From PR03 sp964353555 (GTDB taxonomy: Bacteria > Myxococcota_A > UBA9160 > PR03): a DNA stretch of 64,000 nt. The notes under the pieces were generated by a model. It was given only the letters and a program-made list of their open reading frames with translations. It was not told the DNA's origin and ran no database searches. The number at the start of each line of letters is the position of its first letter. The stretch's first letter is position 1. Position numbers and translations under genes: made by a program. Where the stretch lies: the NCBI GenBank assembly GCA_964353555.1, contig CAYGWM010000002.1, positions 62,001 to 126,000 on the forward strand, read 5' to 3'. Positions 17,962 through 26,536 of the stretch are shown one piece after another.

Positions 17962-19584
17962 ATGCGCGTCCGGTTCGTGTGTCTCGAAGACGGCATGACT
18001 TCGTGTGGCTTCCGCAAGATGGCCGCGTTCGCGGAACGTCTGCACCCGGGCGTCGAGTCCTGCTACGTGTCGACGCGGCGCTACCTCGGCGTACGCTCGG
18101 CCGTTTCGGGAACGGTGGGACGAGGCCAGCTCGGTGACGATCAGGTCGACGAGATCGCCGCGGGACTCGCGGACGCCGACGTGCTGGGCTTCTCGTCGAT
18201 GACCGGTTACGCAGCGCTGACCCGCCGCGTGATCCAGCGTGTTCGCGAGCGCAACCCTTCGATCTACATGATCTGGGGCGGGATCCATCCGATCATCCAG
18301 CCGGAGGACGCGATCACTGCAGCGGTCGATGCGATCTGTACCGGCGAGGGAGAGTTCGCGTTCGAGCAGGTGCTCGCGGGACTCCGCGACGGGCGCGATG
18401 TCACCGCCACGCGGAACTTCTGGTTCAAGGGGCGCGACGGAGCGGTGATCCAGAACGCTTTCCTCCCGCTGATGACGGCCGAGGAAATGGAGGCGTTGCC
18501 GTTCCCGCTCTACGGCGCGGCGGCGGAGCGAATCTACACGCCCGGCCGGGGCTTCCTCCCGATGAGCACGCAGGACTACCTGCTGAACGACGGCCTCGGC
18601 TACACGGCGCTGTGGTCGATCGGTTGTCCGCTGCACTGCAGCTACTGCGGCAACACCAAATTCATCGCCAACGATGCGAAGTACAAGCAGATCCGCCACC
18701 CGAGCGCTCGCTACATCGTCGAGCAGATCAAGGATGCGAAGCGGCGATTTCCGCACCTGTCGCAGGTGAGCTTCCACGACGACAGCTTCATGGCGATCCG
18801 CTACCCGGAGATCGAGGCCTTCGCCGAACTGTGGCGCGCCGAGGTCGGACTGCCGTTCGCGATCTACGGCGTGATTCCGAACTACGTGAACCGCGAGAAG
18901 TTCGAAGTGTTGACGTGGGCCGGCATGAACCGGATCCGGATGGGCATCCAGAGCGGCAGCAAGGCGATGCTCGACTTCTACAAGCGACCCACCCCGTCCG
19001 AGAAGATCCTGGCCGCCGGTCGCGTGATCTCGTCGTTTGCGCCGAAATATCACATCCCTCCGACCTACGACATCATCGTGGACAACCCGATCGAGAGCCG
19101 GGACGACGTGCTCGCGACGCTCGAACTCCTCTACGCGATTGAGCGCCCGTACACGCTGCTGATCTACTCGCTGAAGGTGATCCCGAACACGGGACTCGCG
19201 GCGGCGCTGCAACAGCGCGGGGTCGACCTCGAACAGATCGACGACAGCTATCTGGTGATCCCTCCGCGCGTCGCGAATCTGCTGCTCTACCTGCTCTGCC
19301 TGTGGCGGCCGCCGCGCTGGCTGTGGGAGCGCCTGCTGCGCCGGGTGCGAGCGAGTTCGGAGCCGCAACCGGTGTATCCGCGCGTCGCCGTGGTGTTGCG
19401 CACGCTCTACCTGACCAAGCGCGTTCTCGGCCATCTGCGCGTGATGGACTTCTCGATCACGCCAGGGAAGACCGGCTACCTCTTCTGGCGCGCCGGCCTC
19501 GTCGACCTCTGGCAGAAGCGATTCCGGCGAACGCCTCCGCGGCCGGCCAGCCGGCAGCCGTTGGCGCTCCGCAGCGCCGGGTGA
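17962..19584 (+). CDS. radical SAM protein with B12-binding-like domain
   Basis: A 540-residue protein from ATG 17962. The N-terminal part (1-145) looks like a B12-binding Rossmann domain (ADADVLGFSSMTGYAALT, MIWGGIHPI, ICTGEGEFAFE). The radical SAM motif SIGCPLHCSYCGNTK has Cys222, Cys226 and Cys229, and FHDDSFM and RIRMGIQSGS belong to the core. Residues about 430-460 include a hydrophobic segment (VANLLLYLLCLWRPP), suggesting membrane association. It differs enough from the 14735 gene that the two probably act on different substrates. It lies 32 bases after the GMC gene, consistent with one transcript. Function unknown. Confidence 0.85.
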   Translation: MRVRFVCLEDGMTSCGFRKMAAFAERLHPGVESCYVSTRRYLGVRSAVSGTVGRGQLGDDQVDEIAAGLADADVLGFSSMTGYAALTRRVIQRVRERNPSIYMIWGGIHPIIQPEDAITAAVDAICTGEGEFAFEQVLAGLRDGRDVTATRNFWFKGRDGAVIQNAFLPLMTAEEMEALPFPLYGAAAERIYTPGRGFLPMSTQDYLLNDGLGYTALWSIGCPLHCSYCGNTKFIANDAKYKQIRHPSARYIVEQIKDAKRRFPHLSQVSFHDDSFMAIRYPEIEAFAELWRAEVGLPFAIYGVIPNYVNREKFEVLTWAGMNRIRMGIQSGSKAMLDFYKRPTPSEKILAAGRVISSFAPKYHIPPTYDIIVDNPIESRDDVLATLELLYAIERPYTLLIYSLKVIPNTGLAAALQQRGVDLEQIDDSYLVIPPRVANLLLYLLCLWRPPRWLWERLLRRVRASSEPQPVYPRVAVVLRTLYLTKRVLGHLRVMDFSITPGKTGYLFWRAGLVDLWQKRFRRTPPRPASRQPLALRSAG

Positions 19585-19648
19585 CGTCGCTTCTGCCGGC
19601 GAACGACAGCGAAAGTTCGGTGCGGGGCGAACGGGGGAAAGGACTCGC

Positions 19649-20518
19649 GTGGGTGGGAATCTGCGACCCGGGCTGACGACGCAGGGCGGTGATGCGTGTC
19701 CCGTCTGTGGAGCGGAGGCCGAACCGCGCATCGACCTCGGCGACTACCGGCTGTTTCGTTGCCGGCGCTGCGAGTCCTGGTCGAGCGACGCGCTGGCGCG
19801 CGGGGCGCAGACGTCCTTCGAACCCGACGCCTACTTCGCGAATGCCGACACCGATCAGGTGCGGTGGGAAGATCTGCTGGGGCGCGCGAGGATCGATCGC
19901 GCAGGCGCGGCACGAATTCTAGACGTTGGCTGCGGCCGCGGCGATTTCCTGCGCTTCCTCGGCCGACACGGCTCGCCGAGCGAGCGCTGCGGCATCGAAG
20001 TCGATCCCGTGCGCGCGGCGGCAGCGCGCGCCGCGGATCCGGGCGCACAAATCGCGACCGGCGCGGTTTCCGAAGCGCTTGCGGATCTGGCGGGCGCGTT
20101 CGACCTGATCACGCTCTGGGACGTCTTCGAGCACCTCGTCGATCCGCGCGCGGTGCTGCACGCGCTGGCCGCGCGGCTCGCGCCGGAGGGCCAGCTGTTT
20201 CTGCAGACGATTCACGAGCACAGCGTCGTGCCGACACTCGGACGCGCCCTCTACGCGGCATCGGCGGGCCGGATCAGCGGTCCGGTGCGCCGCACGCATG
20301 AGCCCCATCACCTGGTCTTCTTCAGCCGCCGCGGACTCGAGAATCTCGCGGACGAGGCGGGGCTGCGGATTCGGGAGCTCTGGTTCGATCGGCTCGCGAT
20401 GGCACGGATGGACGGAAGCCGCGCGCTCACCGCGGCCACGGCGGCGCTGCTCGCGGTCGAGAATGCGCTGGGCAATGGCCTCTTCGTGAACCTGCTGCTC
20501 GAGAAGAAGCCGTTCTAG
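19649..20518 (+). CDS. zinc-ribbon class I SAM methyltransferase
   Basis: A 289-residue protein. An N-terminal zinc-ribbon has CPVC and CRRC about 22 residues apart. The methyltransferase fold follows: ILDVGCGRGDFLRFL (motif I), CGIEVDP, and LITLWDVFEHLVDPRAVL (motif IV region). HEPHHLVFFSRRGLENL is typical of sugar or lipid C-methyltransferases and of methyltransferases in polysaccharide clusters. GTG start at 19649 preceded by GAAAGGA. Its 3' end overlaps by 4 bases the stop of the next, oppositely oriented methyltransferase gene. Sugar or lipid methylation is inferred from neighbours. Confidence 0.82.
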   Translation: MGGNLRPGLTTQGGDACPVCGAEAEPRIDLGDYRLFRCRRCESWSSDALARGAQTSFEPDAYFANADTDQVRWEDLLGRARIDRAGAARILDVGCGRGDFLRFLGRHGSPSERCGIEVDPVRAAAARAADPGAQIATGAVSEALADLAGAFDLITLWDVFEHLVDPRAVLHALAARLAPEGQLFLQTIHEHSVVPTLGRALYAASAGRISGPVRRTHEPHHLVFFSRRGLENLADEAGLRIRELWFDRLAMARMDGSRALTAATAALLAVENALGNGLFVNLLLEKKPF

Positions 20519-21231
20519 CGGCGTCGTGCGCGCAACAGCAGGTTCTTGCCTGCGAGCCGATGCAACGCGCGGTCGAGCCACAGGCTGACCGGGAACAGCA
20601 TCCGATCATAGATCCGGACCGAACGCGCGGTGATCTGGCCGTCGGCGCGGCCGATCAGCCGATACGCGAGAGTCGCGATGAACCCCAGCGAATCGGCGTA
20701 GCGCACGTCGTCCACGACGAAGCCCGCATCGCGAAAAAGCCGCGACAGCTCGCTTTTCCGATAGCGCCGCTGGTGTCCCACGAGCGTGTCGTTCGCGGTC
20801 CACAGCATCGAGAGAGCGGGCACGTAGATCAGGCAGCGACCGCCCGGTGCGAGGTGGTCGTGAAGCTCCCGCGCAACCTGGGCGTCGTCGGGGCAGTGCT
20901 CGAGCACGTTCACCGAAACGGCGTAGTCGAAGCGGCGTTCCCCGAGGTCGCTGAGCGCGGAGACGCTGGTCAGGTGGCGCTGCGTGAGCCGCGCGCGAAG
21001 CTCTGGATCGGGCTCGACGCAGGTGACATCGAGACCGTGGGCGGCGAGCGAAGCCGCGAGCCGCCCGGTGCCGGCGCCGAAGTCGACGACGGTCCGTGAC
21101 GACCCTGCGAACGCGAGGACCTGATCGAGCAGGTAGCGGTTGTAGCGCTCGGCGTGGTCGAGTACGTCGAGCAGCGGCGTCGCTTCGAAACGGCGTTCCA
21201 AGCCGGCTACCCGCGCATCGATCGCTTCCAC
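20515..21231 (-). CDS. class I SAM methyltransferase
   Basis: A 238-residue methyltransferase with motif I VVDFGAGTGRLAASLA, acidic CVEPDP, and YAVSVNVLEHCPDD. The post-core region LSMLWTANDTLVGHQRRYRKSEL is characteristic of UbiG-like/Methyltransf_11 enzymes near polyprenyl-phosphate glycosyltransferases. The chosen GTG at 21231 overlaps the upstream GT2 gene by 25 bases; AGGAG lies 12 bases before it. Much longer open frame upstream is a shadow of the GT2 gene. It is probably translated with the GT2 enzyme, so a lipid-linked sugar or its carrier may be the substrate. Confidence 0.78.
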   Translation of the reverse strand: MEAIDARVAGLERRFEATPLLDVLDHAERYNRYLLDQVLAFAGSSRTVVDFGAGTGRLAASLAAHGLDVTCVEPDPELRARLTQRHLTSVSALSDLGERRFDYAVSVNVLEHCPDDAQVARELHDHLAPGGRCLIYVPALSMLWTANDTLVGHQRRYRKSELSRLFRDAGFVVDDVRYADSLGFIATLAYRLIGRADGQITARSVRIYDRMLFPVSLWLDRALHRLAGKNLLLRARRR

Positions 21232-22142
21232 TGCTCGATCGTCTCCTGGTGATAGCCGGAGATCGTGTCGAGCAGCAGGCCGACGCCGAAGCTGACGGCC
21301 GCGAGGATTGCCAGCCCGGCCGCGAGAATCGCGCGTGGCACGTGGTAGACGTACGCGTGCCGGTAGAAATCGAGCACCGGCGCCGCGCCTGTGATCACCG
21401 AGAAGAGCGCGAAGATCGCCGCCACTGCGGTGAAGAACACGAACGGCTTGTAGTCCTTGAAGAGCAGGAAGATGCATTTGAAGATCAGCAAGCCGTCGCT
21501 GACGGTGTCGAGCTTCGAATGGCTTGCATCGGGCCGGCGCCCATACTCGATCGGAACCTCGAGGATCGGCAGTCCTTTGGCGAGCGCTTGCAGCGTCATC
21601 TCCGTCTCGATCTCGAAGCCTTCGGAACGCAGATGGACGAGTCGCACGAAGCGGCTCGACAGCAGCCGGTAGCCGGAGAGCACGTCGGTGATCGGCGCCC
21701 GGAAGAGCAGCGAGATGATGCGCGCGATCAGCCGGTTGCCGAGTTCGTGAAAGACGCGGAAGGCACCCGCGTCGTGGGACTCGAGGCGGGTCGCCACGAG
21801 CATGTCGACACCGGTCTCGAGGAAGCGCTGCACCAGGCGCGGCGCTTCGGCGGCGGGGTAGGTGTCGTCGCCGTCGAGCAGCACGTAGACGTCGGCGTCG
21901 ATCACGTTGGCCATGTGGCGAATCACGTTTCCCTTGCCGCGCCGCGGCGAGGCGATCACCGCGGCGCCCGACGCGCGCGCGATCTCGGCGGTCCGGTCGG
22001 ACGAGCCGTTGTCGAAGACGGTGATCTCCGCGCCGGGCAGCGCGGCCTTCATGTCCTCGATGACTTTCGCCACCGTGCGCTCTTCGTTCAGGCACGGGAT
22101 CACCACGGAAACACGGGGCTGTGTGGCGTGTTGCGCGAGCAC
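21207..22142 (-). CDS. GT2 glycosyltransferase, DPM1-like polyprenyl-phosphate sugar synthase
   Basis: A 311-residue family 2 glycosyltransferase. The N-terminal GT-A domain has SVVIPCLNEERTV, DNGSSDRTAEIA and the DxD-type LLDGDDTYPAAEA. The block DVLSGYRLLSSRFV is the usual acceptor-side motif of dolichyl-phosphate mannose synthase relatives. Two C-terminal hydrophobic segments (about 225-255 and 270-295) anchor it in the membrane. Such enzymes load a hexose onto polyprenyl phosphate for use by GT-C enzymes, which are abundant downstream. GTG start at 22142. It is coupled to the methyltransferase at 20515. Confidence 0.85.
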   Translation of the reverse strand: MLAQHATQPRVSVVIPCLNEERTVAKVIEDMKAALPGAEITVFDNGSSDRTAEIARASGAAVIASPRRGKGNVIRHMANVIDADVYVLLDGDDTYPAAEAPRLVQRFLETGVDMLVATRLESHDAGAFRVFHELGNRLIARIISLLFRAPITDVLSGYRLLSSRFVRLVHLRSEGFEIETEMTLQALAKGLPILEVPIEYGRRPDASHSKLDTVSDGLLIFKCIFLLFKDYKPFVFFTAVAAIFALFSVITGAAPVLDFYRHAYVYHVPRAILAAGLAILAAVSFGVGLLLDTISGYHQETIEQWKRSMRG

Positions 22143-22181
22143 GCGATCAGTCTAGGCCGGTCCGCTGCGAATTCGCCAAGG

Positions 22182-24161
22182 TCAGCCGAGTTGGCTCCAT
22201 ACGATCGCGCCTAGAAACGCCGCCGCCCAACAGTAGGGAAGGGCACGAATCGCATTCGGGAGACGTCGGTCGAGCGCTGCGAAGCCGAGCGCGGCCAGCA
22301 CCGCGAGGGTCGGCGTCAGAGCGAGCGCGTAGAACGATTTGGCGACCGACCAGAACGGATAGTGCAGGCTCACGCTCGCGATCGAGGCGAGCAGGATCGG
22401 GGGCAATACGACGAGCAGCGAGTAGCTGATCCGACGTCCGCGATCGCTCCCGCGCAGCGCCGCGCGTATGGCGCAGGCCCACCCGAGGCCCAAAATAGGC
22501 GTGGCCGGCACGGCGAGCAGGAAGACGGCCGCCATCCACTCGTAGTTCCAGCCGGCGAATCCGAGACGCGGCGAGATCGCGCCGCTCAGTAGACCATTTC
22601 CCCACAGCGTCGAATAGAGCGCGTCCCAGAACGAATGAAAGCTGGAAAACCAGGGTTGCTCGAGCGCATCGCCGAAACGCAGGAAGTAGTCGGCGCTGTG
22701 AAAGCCCGGGAGTTGCCACCAGCTGTTGTCGGGGTCCGCGTTCAGGTTCCAGACGAGTAAGTTGCCGGAGAGTCGGTAGTTGCGCAGATAGACCCAGCCC
22801 GCGAGCCCCGCTGTGATGGCGAGGCTCAGCGACGCGCCACCGGCCGCGCGCGCGATGCGGGTCCCCTCGACGGTCCAGCGCTTCGCCGCGAGCGTGCCCA
22901 GCAGGATCGGCACCCAGAGCAGGATCGAGTACTTGGTCAGTGCGGCAGCGCCGAATACGATCCCGAGCAGCATGTCATCGCGTAGCGACGAGCGCTCGCG
23001 CAGCAACGCTCGCAGCGTTGCGAGCAGTGCGAGACTCGCGAGCAGCGCGTAAGGCGCTTCGTTCGAGACACAGGTGGCGAGCGTGACGTTCATCGGGAGC
23101 AGCCCGGCCATCAACGTGGAGCCCGCTGCGAGCCACGGCGCGTCCGGCGCCAGCGTTCGCGCCATGCTCCGCGCGACGAACGCCAGGCCGAGACCCGACA
23201 GGAACGGCAGCAAGACGAGGATCGCGCGGTCCCTTACACCCATCGGGCCGAGCACTCGCAGCAACGCGGCTGTGAGCGCGTGATAGAGCGGAGGGTGATA
23301 CATCGCGCTGCCGTCGGTGGGGCGCGGGAGCGCGTGATGGGCGCGGATCCACTCGATGTACTGGATGTGCGCCGACGCATCGAAGCCGACTTCAGCGGGC
23401 ACGCGGGCGATCCGGTGGAACAGGAGAACCCAGAAAAGCGTCACAAGCAGGAGCGCGCCAGTGGGCGCCCATTGCGCCAGCTCCGGACGCCGTCGGAGCC
23501 ACCCGAAGAGAGCGCCTCCGGCTGCGCCGAGCAACAACAGCGGCACCGCCTTCGCCCGGAGCGCTGCCGGCGGGGCCGGTAGCGCGACACTCTCCGGGTG
23601 ACGGATGCTGTCCTCGGCGCGGACCGCATATGCGACCGGATCGCCCTGCCACGCCGAGATCCAGCGCTCATCGGTGGTGAGCGTCCCTGCGAGACCGTCG
23701 ATCCGGAGCTGCAGCGCCGGGTTGCCGGCGGGATTCCGCACCGAGGCGAACAGTACGTTCTCGCCGGCCACCAGGTGGGGCGTCAGATCCAGCAGCGTCG
23801 CGTCCTTCCAGCGATCGGGATCGCGGCCCGGGAGCGGGAGTTCCTTCCCGTTGAGCAGTAGCGAGACCTCGCGCAGCGCGCGCACGCGCAGCGTCACATG
23901 CGTCGCTCCCGGCTTTGCGATGAACTTGCGCTCGAAAAAACTCGTCGGCGGCTTCGCCCGCTCGATCAGCATGCCGTCGGTCTGCAGCGGCGTCCGCGCG
24001 ACGATCCACGGGGTGTCGTCGCGCGCGAGGAAGGGCACAGCCGGCGAACGCAGCACGTCCCAGGTGAGGACGCCTGCGATGCCGAGTGCGAGCAGTGCCG
24101 CGATCGCGAGCTGGCCGCGCGTGAAACGGCGCTCGGCGCGCTCGACCAGATCAGCGCTCAA
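22182..24161 (-). CDS. GT-C membrane glycosyltransferase with jelly-roll insertion
   Basis: A 659-residue protein. One N-terminal membrane helix (about 17-37) is followed by a soluble beta-rich domain (about 65-165) whose pattern (SLLLNGKELPL, DLTPHLVAGENVL) matches the sugar-binding jelly-roll of family 2 glycoside hydrolases. Then about ten membrane segments form a GT-C core with EVGFDASAHIQYIEWIRAHH (acidic loop) and YHPPLYHAL, like the ArnT/PMT families. GT-C enzymes move sugars from lipid-phosphate donors to acceptors on the outer face of the membrane. ATG start at 24161, divergent from the TMTC-like gene at 24288. It ends about 40 bases before the GT2 start, so the two are probably co-transcribed. 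Confidence 0.82.
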   Translation of the reverse strand: MSADLVERAERRFTRGQLAIAALLALGIAGVLTWDVLRSPAVPFLARDDTPWIVARTPLQTDGMLIERAKPPTSFFERKFIAKPGATHVTLRVRALREVSLLLNGKELPLPGRDPDRWKDATLLDLTPHLVAGENVLFASVRNPAGNPALQLRIDGLAGTLTTDERWISAWQGDPVAYAVRAEDSIRHPESVALPAPPAALRAKAVPLLLLGAAGGALFGWLRRRPELAQWAPTGALLLVTLFWVLLFHRIARVPAEVGFDASAHIQYIEWIRAHHALPRPTDGSAMYHPPLYHALTAALLRVLGPMGVRDRAILVLLPFLSGLGLAFVARSMARTLAPDAPWLAAGSTLMAGLLPMNVTLATCVSNEAPYALLASLALLATLRALLRERSSLRDDMLLGIVFGAAALTKYSILLWVPILLGTLAAKRWTVEGTRIARAAGGASLSLAITAGLAGWVYLRNYRLSGNLLVWNLNADPDNSWWQLPGFHSADYFLRFGDALEQPWFSSFHSFWDALYSTLWGNGLLSGAISPRLGFAGWNYEWMAAVFLLAVPATPILGLGWACAIRAALRGSDRGRRISYSLLVVLPPILLASIASVSLHYPFWSVAKSFYALALTPTLAVLAALGFAALDRRLPNAIRALPYCWAAAFLGAIVWSQLG

Positions 24162-24287
24162 GGTGATCCTCTACTGTGTTCATCGCAGTCAACTCCCCGG
24201 CGCAGGCTGCACGCTGCTGCTCGCGACGACCTTTGCTATGAACGAATGATTCGGCGCGCCATGGTATCGACGAGGAGTGAGCGCACC

Positions 24288-26519
24288 ATGTCCCGCCCGC
24301 TTCGCACGCTGTTGCTTGCCGCTCTGCTCGTTGCGGCGACGCTCGCTAGCTACGCGCCGACGTTCTCGGCGGCCTTCGTCGACATCGACGATGCCGACTA
24401 TGTGCCGGAGAACGAGACGGTCAAAGCGGGCCTCGGTGTCGACGGCGTGGTGTGGGCCTTTACCGACTCGCACGCGGGCAACTGGTTCCCGCTCACCTGG
24501 ATCAGCCACATGGCCGACGTGGAGCTCTTTGGCGTCGAGCCGACGGGGCACCACGCGATGAACGTCGCGTTGCACGTCGCGAACGCGCTGCTGCTGTTCC
24601 TGGCGCTGGCGTCGATCACCGGGGAGTGGGCCCCGAGTTTCGTCGTGGCCGGCCTGTTCGCGCTGCATCCGGCCAACGTCGAATCGGTGGCCTGGATCTC
24701 GCAGCGCAAGACCACGCTCGCCACGCTCTTCGGAATTCTCGCGATCTGGAGCTATGCCCGCTACGCGCGGGCCGGAAAGCGATCGTCGTACGTGCTGAGT
24801 CTCGCGAGCTTCGCGCTCTCGCTGCTGTCGAAGCAGATGTTCGTGACGTTGCCGTTCGCGCTGCTGCTGCTCGATTACTGGCCGCTCCGGCGTGCAGAGC
24901 TGGAACCGCGCGATGGGGACGGACCGACGCTCCGCTCCATGTCGCGCGGCTGGTTGCGGCTGCTGCCCGAGAAGATCCCGTTCCTGCTGCTTGCGCTGGC
25001 TGCGAGCGTCGCGGCGATCGTCTCGCAACGCGACGCGATCTCGACGGGTGCGGCGTACCCGCTTGCGGTGCGCCTCGGCAACGTCGCGCTCTCCTACGTT
25101 CACTACCTCGGGATGCTGATCTCGCCGACGCATCTGGCGGTGTTCTACCCGCTCTACGAAGACGATGTCACGCTGGCCAGGGTGCTCGCGAGTGTCGCAG
25201 TGCTGCTCGGCATCTCAGTCGGCGTCTGGCGGTTCGGCCGAACCCGGCGCTTCCTGCTCGTCGGCTGGATCTGGTTCCTGGGTACGCTGGTGCCGGTGAT
25301 CGGCCTGGTGCAGATCGGCGGGCAGTCGAGGGCGGACCGTTACGCGTACGTGCCGTTCTGGGGCCTCTTGATCGCGCTGACGTGGACAGGGTGGAATCTC
25401 GTCCAGTCGCCGGGCGCGGGCCGGGAGGTGCGTGGGGCGGTGCTTGCGGGTGTCGCAGCGCTGCTCGCGATTCTCGGAGTCCAGACGTTTCGGCAGGCGG
25501 AGAAGTGGCACGACTCGATCGCGCTCTTCGAGGACGCGGTGGCGGACACCGATCGCAACTACGTCGCGCACCGCGCGCTGGCGGGCCAGTACTTCAACCG
25601 CGGCGACTTCGCGCAGGCGCTCCATCACGCCGAGGAGGGCGCGAAGCATCCGCGCGATCTCGGCGAGGTGCTGCCGGTCTACGGAATGGCGCTCTATCAG
25701 ACCGGCTCGAAGGCAAGGGCGATCGAGAAGCTCGAAGAGGCGACGCGCGTGGCGCCGAACAACGTGATGGGATTCACGAACCTCGGCTGGATCTACCTGC
25801 AGGAGGGAGACTACGAGGATGCGGTCGAATCGCTGCACGCCGCACTGCGCGTCGATCCGCAGAGCGCCCGCGCCGCCCAGCTGCTCGCGACGACGGAACT
25901 GCGCCGCGGAAATCTCGCGGAGGCCGCGACGGCATTCGAACGCGTGGTCGCACTCGAAGGGCAGAACTTCGATGCGCGGATCGAGTGGGCGCGGACGCTG
26001 GCGACACTGGAGCGCTCAGCGGAGGCCGCTGACGTTCTGCGCAGCGCGCTCGTCGCGGCGCGCCAGTTTCCCGAGGCGCAACGCAGCCGGCTGACGTCGA
26101 CGCTCCACCAGTATCTCGGCGACGTTCTGCTGGCGCAGCCGGATCGCAACGGCGCTGCCGCGCACTACGAACTCGCGCTCGCGGAGTGGGCAGACAACTA
26201 CGGGGCGAATCGCAATCTCGCGACGCTGCTGCTGACGACGGAGGGCGCGGTGCGCAGCGATCCCGCGCGCGCGGTGCTTCTCGCCGAGCATGCCTGCACG
26301 CTGTCGCAGCGTCGCAAGCCCGAGGCGTTGGCAACGCTTGCCTCGGCCTACGCCGCAGCGGGACGGCGCGACGACGCCGCGCGCGTCGCGCGCGAGGCGC
26401 TGGTGCTGGCGCGCGAGACGGGCAACGTCCCGATGATCGAGATGCTCGAAGCGCAACTCGGCTCTGGTGCGCAAGCGGCTCGACCGTTCGGCGAGACGGA
26501 ATCGTCGTTGCATCGCTGA
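24288..26519 (+). CDS. TMTC-like GT-C membrane protein with C-terminal TPRs (A1)
   Basis: A 743-residue protein: about ten membrane segments (1-400) then TPR repeats (about 420-720). The first loop holds DIDDADYV (acidic pair Asp34/Asp35), WFPLTWISHMADVELFG, GHHAMNVALH and FALHPANVESVAWISQRK. The order, acidic pair then HPxxVExVA then TPRs, is that of animal TMTC1-4, ER O-mannosyltransferases using dolichyl-phosphate mannose. Many bacterial relatives are annotated only as TPR proteins. GAGGAG about 10 bases upstream favours ATG 24288 over ATG 24261. It is the close paralogue of 33787-36216 and converges on 26537-28600. Donor and acceptor are unknown. Confidence 0.82.
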   Translation: MSRPLRTLLLAALLVAATLASYAPTFSAAFVDIDDADYVPENETVKAGLGVDGVVWAFTDSHAGNWFPLTWISHMADVELFGVEPTGHHAMNVALHVANALLLFLALASITGEWAPSFVVAGLFALHPANVESVAWISQRKTTLATLFGILAIWSYARYARAGKRSSYVLSLASFALSLLSKQMFVTLPFALLLLDYWPLRRAELEPRDGDGPTLRSMSRGWLRLLPEKIPFLLLALAASVAAIVSQRDAISTGAAYPLAVRLGNVALSYVHYLGMLISPTHLAVFYPLYEDDVTLARVLASVAVLLGISVGVWRFGRTRRFLLVGWIWFLGTLVPVIGLVQIGGQSRADRYAYVPFWGLLIALTWTGWNLVQSPGAGREVRGAVLAGVAALLAILGVQTFRQAEKWHDSIALFEDAVADTDRNYVAHRALAGQYFNRGDFAQALHHAEEGAKHPRDLGEVLPVYGMALYQTGSKARAIEKLEEATRVAPNNVMGFTNLGWIYLQEGDYEDAVESLHAALRVDPQSARAAQLLATTELRRGNLAEAATAFERVVALEGQNFDARIEWARTLATLERSAEAADVLRSALVAARQFPEAQRSRLTSTLHQYLGDVLLAQPDRNGAAAHYELALAEWADNYGANRNLATLLLTTEGAVRSDPARAVLLAEHACTLSQRRKPEALATLASAYAAAGRRDDAARVAREALVLARETGNVPMIEMLEAQLGSGAQAARPFGETESSLHR

Positions 26520-26536
26520 GCGGTGCCGCGTTCCTC

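Noticed and set aside
17821..19731. A 636-codon minus-strand open frame
   Set aside because: It covers the second radical SAM gene in antisense; the sense protein has clear motifs and this frame has none.
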